A DNA stretch of 8,466 nt from CAZEUZ01 sp964515805 (GTDB lineage: Bacteria; Pseudomonadota; Gammaproteobacteria; Pseudomonadales; Cellvibrionaceae): contig CAZEUZ010000144.1 of the NCBI GenBank assembly GCA_964515805.1, forward strand, positions 1-8,466. Direction: 5' to 3'. Numbering within the stretch: the stretch's first letter is position 1; every line of letters starts with the position of its first letter. Below are positions 6,558 to 8,466 of the stretch, piece after piece. The notes under the pieces were generated by a model. The model worked only from the letters and a program-made list of their open reading frames with translations, searched no databases and was not told where the DNA came from. The translations under genes were made by a program, and so were the position numbers.

Positions 6558-7873
6558 ATATCTCAAAAACAACAACACACAATGTTCGCACTATCGCAGC
6601 GAAGGTAATTGCTAAATTATTGCGTCGCCAGGGTTCATTGACCCGCTGGCTACCAATCTATACGAAAGAGCTTACTGATAGAGACCAACGGCTGGTTCGA
6701 GAAATTTGTTATGGCAGCTGTCGTTGGTATTTTCTATTGGATTGGTATCTACAGCAGCTGTTGAAAAAGAACTTACGTAATAAAGACAAGGATATCTTTG
6801 CACTGCTTATTGTAGGATTATATCAACTGGCATTCACTCGTATTCCTCATCACGCAGCCATTAACGAAACTGTCAATACCGTTAAAACGTTAAAAAAGCC
6901 CTGGGCGCGCAATCTTATTAACGGCGTACTAAGAAACTATTTACGTACTGCAGAACAGCTGGATTTTCAGGCCAAACGGCAACCTTTTTTATTACAGGCA
7001 CATCCAAACTGGTTAGTATCAGCATTGCAATCAGCTTGGCCAGCTCAGATCGATGAATTACTTAGAGCCAATAATCAACACCCCCCTTTTACACTGAGAG
7101 TCAATTCGCAAAAGTTCTCACGATGTGATTACCAAGAGCAACTGAAACATCAAAATATTGAAGCGAAGCTCACACATTTCAGTCCTTGGGGTCTGGTCGT
7201 CGATAGTGCTATGCCTGTCAACAAATTACCTGGATTTATGGATGGAGCTGTCAGCATTCAAGATGAAGCGGCGCAACTAGCAGCACAACTGTTAGAGTTA
7301 AAACCGAATATCCGCGTTTTAGACGCCTGTTGTGCTCCTGGAGGAAAAACCTGTCATATCGGAGAAAGCGAACCATCAACAGATTTGGTCGCCATTGATA
7401 TAGATGAAAAAAGGCTGCAACGCGTCTATGAAAATCTGACTCGATTGAAAATCTCCGCCGAAGTCATTTGTGCAGACGTTCGTTCAACTGATGATTGGTG
7501 GGATGGTCGCCCCTTTGATCGCATTCTAATAGATGCACCCTGCTCCGCAACTGGCGTTATTCGGCGCCACCCAGACATTAAACTATTGCGTGAAAAGCAA
7601 GATATTGCATTATTGACTAAACAACAGAAACAATTGATACAATTGATGTGGCCACTACTAAAGGCTGATGGCCTCCTTTTATACGCCACTTGCTCTGTTT
7701 TACCAGCAGAGAACACCTCGATAATTGACTGGTTCATCAATCAACAACAAGACGCCATACACGACCCCATAACGGCTGATTGGGGCATACCCCAACCTTT
7801 TGGTCGACAATTGCTGCCCGAAATGGGTGGCCACGATGGATTTTACTATGCGAAAATTCGTAAGCTAATTTGA
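6554..7873 (+). CDS. rsmB: 16S rRNA m5C967 methyltransferase RsmB, TTG start
   Basis: SAM-dependent enzyme that methylates C967 of 16S rRNA. The 439 residues comprise an N-terminal NusB-like RNA-binding domain (about 8-135), a middle region (about 150-235) and the Rossmann methyltransferase domain (about 240-439). Motifs seen: the SAM loop CCAPGGKT (259-266), IDIDE (281-285), the DAPCSATGVIRRHPD motif (328-341) with product-release Cys330, and YATCSV (377-382) with nucleophile Cys380. HDGFYYAK closes the fold. The TTG at 6554 overlaps the fmt stop as TTGA. There is no strong ribosome binding site, so translation probably depends on coupling to fmt. The start is supported by alignment of VRTIAAKVI (11-19) to the conserved N-terminus; no in-frame ATG exists before the NusB-like domain. 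Slightly longer than E. coli RsmB (429). Confidence 0.96.
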   Translation: MNISKTTTHNVRTIAAKVIAKLLRRQGSLTRWLPIYTKELTDRDQRLVREICYGSCRWYFLLDWYLQQLLKKNLRNKDKDIFALLIVGLYQLAFTRIPHHAAINETVNTVKTLKKPWARNLINGVLRNYLRTAEQLDFQAKRQPFLLQAHPNWLVSALQSAWPAQIDELLRANNQHPPFTLRVNSQKFSRCDYQEQLKHQNIEAKLTHFSPWGLVVDSAMPVNKLPGFMDGAVSIQDEAAQLAAQLLELKPNIRVLDACCAPGGKTCHIGESEPSTDLVAIDIDEKRLQRVYENLTRLKISAEVICADVRSTDDWWDGRPFDRILIDAPCSATGVIRRHPDIKLLREKQDIALLTKQQKQLIQLMWPLLKADGLLLYATCSVLPAENTSIIDWFINQQQDAIHDPITADWGIPQPFGRQLLPEMGGHDGFYYAKIRKLI

Positions 7874-7884
7874 TTGAAGTTTAA

Positions 7885-7934
7885 GTTGGACATTCCATAC
7901 CGTTTTTACGCGTCCGACAGACTGTGATTGTTAT
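7885..7934 (-). repeat. Degenerate or truncated attC site at the end of the cassette array
   Basis: On the minus strand the sequence starts like the complete attC nearby: ATAAC core (7934-7930), AAT spacer, then an arm ending in TCGGAC. The complete site has the same ATAACAATC beginning and a TCGGAC at a similar place. An apical stem remains: GTCGGAC (7918-7912) pairs with GTCCAAC (7891-7885), with one mismatched (G-T) pair and a 20-base loop. The outer arm that should pair with CACAGTCT and end in GTTAT is missing; instead the sequence runs into the end of rsmB, whose stop is 11 bases away. This looks like an attC that lost its right half by deletion or decay. Confidence 0.45.
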
Positions 7935-7957
7935 GTGATGATTTTAAAGGATAATGG

Positions 7958-8143
7958 CTAGGATTTTCGATGTTTTTCAATTGTAATCTTGAAGTAAGAA
8001 TAATTTCTTGCCAATTCAATATCTGGTTGAAGGCAAAATTTAGCTTCTCCATCACCAGAAGTAATATGAACATGCATTCTATCTTCTTCTCTTGAAAAGA
8101 AGAAAAATCTATATCCATTTTCTCGGAAGACTGTCGGACTCAT
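7958..8143 (-). pseudogene. DUF4160-family cassette gene, frameshifted near the C-terminus
   Basis: From the ATG at 8143 the product reads MSPTVFRENGYRFFFFSREE, then HVHITSGDGEAKF and ELARNY. This is the hallmark pattern of DUF4160, a small family (about 80-90 residues) of unknown function common in integrons and beside DUF2442 genes. The frame ends at 61 residues. Immediately after ELARNY the neighbouring frame offers LTSRLQLKNIE, which fits the expected next DUF4160 segment (LSxxQLxxIE), so a one-base insertion or two-base loss near 7999-8005 is likely. That second frame stays open to 7906, but its last part no longer resembles the family. A start at 8176 is possible but would translate attC sequence. 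An AAAAGAGA ribosome binding site precedes the ATG, which lies 17 bases from the attC edge, as in a compact cassette. No DUF2442 partner is present. A short functional variant is not excluded. Confidence 0.65.
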
Positions 8144-8160
8144 AAAATTTCTCTTTTCAC

Positions 8161-8229
8161 ATAACGCCCGCCTCAACGGCAGGCAAAATTGGCGCTGGTT
8201 TTGACTGTCCGATTGCAGGCGATTGTTAT
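8161..8229 (-). repeat. Integron attC recombination site (complete, 69 bp)
   Basis: Read on the minus strand, outer core ATAAC (8229-8225) pairs with GTTAT (8165-8161). Inside lie an unpaired spacer pair (AAT opposite GGC), then arm CGCCTGCAA against TTGAGGCG with one extrahelical G, then an extrahelical T, then CGGACAG against CTGCCG with an extrahelical A. CAAAA/TTTTG finally closes a 10-base loop, CCAGCGCCAA. This arrangement of paired R and L boxes, unpaired central spacer and asymmetric bulges on one arm is the known architecture recognised by integron integrase on the folded bottom strand. The conserved crossover lies within G^TTATGT (8165-8159). The site follows the stop of one small gene by 7 bases and precedes another by 17, as expected between two cassettes. 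It resembles the ends of Vibrio-type repeats (GGCGGGCGTTAT). Confidence 0.88.
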
Positions 8230-8236
8230 AGATTTA

Positions 8237-8466
8237 CTAAGAGCAGCACTCAAAATCGTTGTCATTACAGTCTGTATCCCCGCAACATGAACTGCCATTT
8301 TTGTTTAGCGCACATTGACCTAAATAGGTCTGTGACGATAAATAAAAGGCGGTGAACTTATCTTCAAAGTCTTTTGAAATTGACTTGTCGGCAAGTCCTG
8401 AAGAAACAATGTTGGTCTGTAGTTTTTTAAGCCTAGGGTATGAGTTTAAAAAGTCATAACCAGAAT
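8237..8466 (-). CDS. C-terminal part of an unrecognised cassette gene with a cysteine-rich tail
   Basis: An open minus-strand frame enters from the right edge (first full codon at 8464) and ends at a TAG at 8239-8237, giving 75 visible residues; the start is outside the window. Lysine- and serine-rich segments such as LKKLQTNIVSSGLADKSISK precede a tail with six cysteines in the last 25 residues (positions 51, 60, 61, 66, 73 and 74), including CC pairs and the acidic run DTDCNDNDFECC. I do not recognise a family. The stop lies 7 bases before the attC core, which is typical for a cassette gene. The other two minus-strand frames are stopped within the first 20 bases of this stretch. The tail suggests a metal-binding or disulfide-rich end (inference). 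Confidence 0.6.
   Translation of the reverse strand, partial: SGYDFLNSYPRLKKLQTNIVSSGLADKSISKDFEDKFTAFYLSSQTYLGQCALNKNGSSCCGDTDCNDNDFECCS

Noticed and set aside
7426..7740. Minus-strand 104-codon open frame inside rsmB
   Set aside because: Antisense to the conserved methyltransferase domain, with no motif and no start signal.
7885..7918. GTTGGAC...GTCCGAC stem as an rsmB transcription terminator
   Set aside because: The loop is 20 bases and no T-tract follows the second arm on the plus strand; the attC remnant explanation fits better.
7906..8118. 70-codon minus-strand frame overlapping the DUF4160 gene
   Set aside because: Its N-terminal half is an off-frame reading of the DUF4160 codons. 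Only the short LTSRLQLKNIE segment is meaningful, as the shifted continuation of that gene, so it is not a separate gene.
8144..8176. Upstream TTG start for the DUF4160 frame
   Set aside because: The extra residues (LRRALCEKRNF) are translated from the attC arm and core, and the family begins at MSPTVF, which has its own ribosome binding site.
1..8466. CRISPR array, insertion sequence, tRNA or rRNA gene
   Set aside because: No regularly spaced direct repeats, transposase motif, cloverleaf or rRNA signature was seen on either strand.

Overview
The window is a gammaproteobacterial chromosome segment. It holds a well-known conserved housekeeping neighbourhood, followed on the right by what looks like the end of an integron gene-cassette array. 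The gene order aroE-hemF-tsaC-dprA-tsaP (LysM) / def-fmt-rsmB, with the two arms divergent from a shared region at about 4816-5040, is the arrangement known from Pseudomonas and relatives. Base composition looks moderate to slightly AT-rich. Oxygen-dependent HemF implies an organism that can live aerobically. I cannot name the species.

Left arm (minus strand, 1-4884). tsaP encodes an exported LysM protein of the type that anchors type IV pilus secretins. Then come dprA (protects incoming DNA and loads RecA in transformation), tsaC (first step of tRNA t6A), hemF (aerobic haem synthesis) and aroE (shikimate pathway), tightly packed and probably cotranscribed. At the left edge a further minus-strand gene begins 19 bases after aroE; its first residues, MKIIILGA, are those of TrkA. 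The 121-base gap before dprA contains a palindrome matching the classical 19-bp Fur box at 15 of 19 positions, so the operon that carries hemF may respond to iron.

Right arm (plus strand, 5041-7873). def, fmt and rsmB form the usual unit: peptide deformylase, Met-tRNA formyltransferase (together the N-formyl-methionine cycle) and the 16S rRNA m5C967 methyltransferase. Both fmt and rsmB use TTG start codons, and rsmB overlaps fmt in a TTGA.

Right end (7874-8466). In relatives trkA usually follows rsmB. Here there is instead minus-strand material with integron-cassette structure: a complete 69-base attC site at 8161-8229 with matching core sites, paired arms and unpaired G and T bases in the expected places; a short DUF4160 cassette gene that appears frameshifted; a half-decayed second attC against the end of rsmB; and the C-terminal end of an unrecognised gene with a cysteine-rich tail, which runs off the window. 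The orientation places any integrase and attI beyond the right edge, with the oldest (distal) end of the array touching rsmB. No integrase, transposase, tRNA, rRNA or CRISPR array is visible.
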